Shown: one piece after another, positions 61,987-64,000 of the stretch | Layout: every line of letters begins with the position of its first letter | How positions within the stretch are numbered: the first letter of the stretch is position 1 | NCBI GenBank assembly: GCA_002842755.1 | Contig: PHDU01000001.1 | Location: 78,119 to 142,118 of the forward strand | Direction of reading: 5' to 3' | Source of the DNA: Bacteroidetes bacterium HGW-Bacteroidetes-1 | GTDB taxonomy: Bacteria; Bacteroidota; Bacteroidia; Bacteroidales; F082 | Length of the DNA stretch: 64,000 nt | Notes under the pieces: model-generated | Database searches by the model: none | What the model saw: the letters and a program-made list of their open reading frames with translations, nothing else | Told to the model about the DNA's origin: nothing | Position numbers and translations under genes: made by a program

Positions 61987-63594
61987 CTAAAAAGAAAGAT
62001 CCAAACCAATTGCAGCCGTAAAATTTTTACGATTGTATGTTTCTGTATAAGCAGGTACTGGAGGATTTGCTTCAAACTTTCTTTCATTCTCAATGTACAT
62101 TGTATTGAGTACTCCAAGATTAAAGGCAAGATTTTCGTTCAGTTTGAAACGTAAACCACCACCAAAGCTGTTGGTGGACAGACTATGACTTAAGTCAGTC
62201 TGATAGATGTCCATAACACCAGTTGTTGTTCTCAGATAGCCAACACTCACAAGCCACTTATCATTCAGGGAGTATTCAAGTCCAAAGGCAGCTTCCCAGA
62301 GATTATTGTCCATAACCTTATCATTTTGAACATATTCATTGTTCAAGCGCTTACCATATTCAGCACTCTTGTCGAAATACATATGGTATCCGGCGCTAAC
62401 CTTTAGTTTATCTGTTGCATCAAATGCAGCGCCAATAGAGAACAATGAAGGGATATCACTTGGAACTTCTGCTCCGTCAGGATAAAGGCCAACATCATCA
62501 ATTTTGGTACTGTTTTTAACTTTTATAGCAGCTTTGTGCTCATATTTAATTCCAACGTTTAAACGGTCGAACTTCAGGTTCACACCAATGATTGGAACAA
62601 TACCTGATCCACTCTGACTTGCATCAACTTCTTTATCGCTTGTTGCTGCAGCATTGGCAGACATGGCCTGCTGCTGTGCAAGGAAAGTAGGTGTAGCTAA
62701 AGTATAAGCGCCTTGAATCTGTCCAATGTTAAGCGTCTTCGGATCAATTGCCGGATTTATCAGAGCAAATCCACCAGCAATTGAAGCAACCTGGTCGGCA
62801 GTGAGATATCCTGCACCCTGAGCTTGTTCAAGTGTAAGACCGGCACCACCACCATCAACAAGAGGCTGAAGCGAACCGGCAACACCAGCTAAACCACCAA
62901 ATAAGCCTGCCATTGAAGTAAAGAAAGTGGGCGCTTTAACCATCGTACCAGTAAAACCTAAAACAGGGAATTGAGGATTGATGTTGATGTTCCGGAGGTA
63001 ACCAGTATAGGTATTATTGATCATGACATAACGCAAGCCAAGGCTTACCGAAATCATTTCATTCAGTTCATAGCTAACCCCTGCCTGAATACCATAATAT
63101 ACAGAGCTTCCTTCAAAATTTGTTTCATAGCTATATTTAGAAGTTGGAATACCTGCTGCATTGAGTGAAGGAGGCAAACCAGCCACCTGCATTTCAAATG
63201 AAGGAAGTCCATCCTCAAAAACAGCGCTACCACCACCTCCTATTGGATTGAACCCAAGAGAAACTGCCAGTTTATCTTTTTTATAAACTGCATAAACTGA
63301 AGGGAAAAGAGGTGCTACAACACCACCTTCAAACTCGGTTTGGTTTAAACCAGGATAAGTAGTTTTAATGTTACGGGTTTGGGTGATGTACTGGTTGCTA
63401 AGCGAAAGATGAAAACCGTTTTTAAGTTGGGTGAGTCCTGCCGGATTGAAATAAGTAGCATCTACACCAACAGAGGCATCCTGAGCTACCATGCGGATAA
63501 AGGCTGCACTCTGATTGGTATTCGTAACGATTCCACCAGCCATAACGGCTACTGCTAAAACGTTCATAACAATAGTAAAAAATGTTTTTTTCAT
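61987..63594 (-). CDS. OmpP1/FadL-family outer-membrane transporter
   Basis: A 535-residue porin of the long-chain fatty acid/hydrophobic-compound transporter family. Signal peptide to about residue 20; N-terminal plug with SAAFIRMVAQDASVGVDATYFNPAGL; barrel strands ending NFTAAIGLDLSF. Residues about 221-325 are an unusual alanine/glycine/glutamine-rich insert (GLAGVAGSLQPLVDGGGAG, LTLEQAQGAGYLTADQVASI) that looks helical and hydrophobic; comparable inserts are seen in some Bacteroidota members. Likely uptake of hydrophobic molecules; substrate unknown. Confidence 0.92.
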   Translation of the reverse strand: MKKTFFTIVMNVLAVAVMAGGIVTNTNQSAAFIRMVAQDASVGVDATYFNPAGLTQLKNGFHLSLSNQYITQTRNIKTTYPGLNQTEFEGGVVAPLFPSVYAVYKKDKLAVSLGFNPIGGGGSAVFEDGLPSFEMQVAGLPPSLNAAGIPTSKYSYETNFEGSSVYYGIQAGVSYELNEMISVSLGLRYVMINNTYTGYLRNININPQFPVLGFTGTMVKAPTFFTSMAGLFGGLAGVAGSLQPLVDGGGAGLTLEQAQGAGYLTADQVASIAGGFALINPAIDPKTLNIGQIQGAYTLATPTFLAQQQAMSANAAATSDKEVDASQSGSGIVPIIGVNLKFDRLNVGIKYEHKAAIKVKNSTKIDDVGLYPDGAEVPSDIPSLFSIGAAFDATDKLKVSAGYHMYFDKSAEYGKRLNNEYVQNDKVMDNNLWEAAFGLEYSLNDKWLVSVGYLRTTTGVMDIYQTDLSHSLSTNSFGGGLRFKLNENLAFNLGVLNTMYIENERKFEANPPVPAYTETYNRKNFTAAIGLDLSF

Positions 63595-63620
63595 AGGAGT
63601 GAATTTTGGTTTATACGGGT

Positions 63621-63651
63621 TAAAAGTATTGCAAGAAATTCATATATCAAA
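63621..63651 (-). promoter_or_regulatory. Promoter of the FadL-family gene
   Basis: TTTG (63648-63651) and TACTTTTA (63621-63628), 19 bases apart on the minus strand, match the -33/-7 pattern except for the last base of the -7 element. Leader about 20 bases. Confidence 0.5.
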
Positions 63652-64000
63652 ATTTATATTTGTTTTACATAAAAAAAATAATTTGTTAATCACCGATTGA
63701 AGCTTTTCGGTAACAGATAACGCAAAATAATTACAAATGTACAATTAATCAACTTAAATACGCTCCAACTTCAATGATACCCTCTGCAAATATATTTTAG
63801 AACCATAACAAAAGAAATATAATACGCCGATGAGACTTCTTTTCAAACAATTGATTTAATTCTGCAGTTTACACTATGCATGAAAGCGATAAAATAATCA
63901 CTGAGCCCACTCCGAAAAGTCAGTCTTTAAACACAACATTTAATTGCGTGTTAAAAATATGTGTTTGTTAACATCAGATGAAAAGTTATAAACAATTGTA
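63652..64000. other. Window-end intergenic region, nothing recognised
   Basis: About 350 AT-rich bases with no supported gene. A 31-codon ORF from about 63877 has no recognisable features. Confidence 0.4.

Overview
The window is AT-rich chromosomal DNA of a Bacteroidota bacterium, most likely a non-gut, Bacteroidales-like member. Support comes from the rpmG-DUF4295-ftsY-rimO ribosomal/SRP block, two TonB-dependent receptors with carboxypeptidase-like N-terminal domains, two proteases with C-terminal type IX secretion (T9SS) sorting domains, DUF2807, DUF368 and FadL/OmpP1 genes, and start regions that mostly lack Shine-Dalgarno sequences but carry the Bacteroidota -7 promoter motif TAnnTTTG. 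No rRNA, tRNA, CRISPR array, insertion sequence or prophage was seen.

Layout. 1-3.5 kb: a partial MORN/YwqK-like gene, then an operon on the minus strand (rpmG, DUF4295, ftsY, rimO). 3.5-7.2 kb: histidine catabolism (hutI, ftcD) with a MarC membrane gene. 7.5-12 kb: a phosphorelay of CHASE3 sensor kinase, single-domain response regulator and hybrid kinase, the last carrying about eleven tandem 21-residue repeats. 12.4-15.6 kb: MORN protein, recR, a small ribbon-helix-helix-like protein and glmM. 16-21.8 kb: a plus-strand run of TPR protein, aldehyde dehydrogenase, DUF368 transporter, aroE and a divergent NRAMP-like transporter. 21.9-30.6 kb: an outer-membrane barrel, a beta-helix lipoprotein with an NRK-like kinase and an HD hydrolase, an LTA-synthase-like sulfatase, YggS-like PLP protein, Ca/Na antiporter, DUF3108 and DUF2807 proteins. 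30.8-35.4 kb: a compact minus-strand cluster of unknown protein, Na+:solute symporter, GNAT acetyltransferase, alanine racemase and alanine/ornithine racemase-family protein, with a good promoter and a palindrome over its start site. 35.6-45.1 kb: thiol peroxidase, a heme-type TonB receptor with two small membrane proteins, a gingipain-like C25 protease and a GT39-like glycosyltransferase. 45.4-53 kb: surface lipoprotein plus TonB receptor, M6 metalloprotease, DUF1905/YdeI protein. 53.4-64 kb: a decayed repeat, three small uncharacterised genes, an ABC-F ATPase, an exonuclease/GIY-YIG fusion, glutaminase, Tex, a DUF2892 protein and a FadL-family porin.

Taken together this is mostly core and moderately conserved chromosome. 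Glutamate-yielding steps (hutI-ftcD, glsA), secreted proteases and TonB uptake fit a protein/amino-acid-using lifestyle. The stretches most worth a second look are the repeat-bearing phosphorelay, the racemase/symporter/acetyltransferase cluster, the NRAMP homologue lacking its metal-binding motif, and the lipoprotein-TonB pair.
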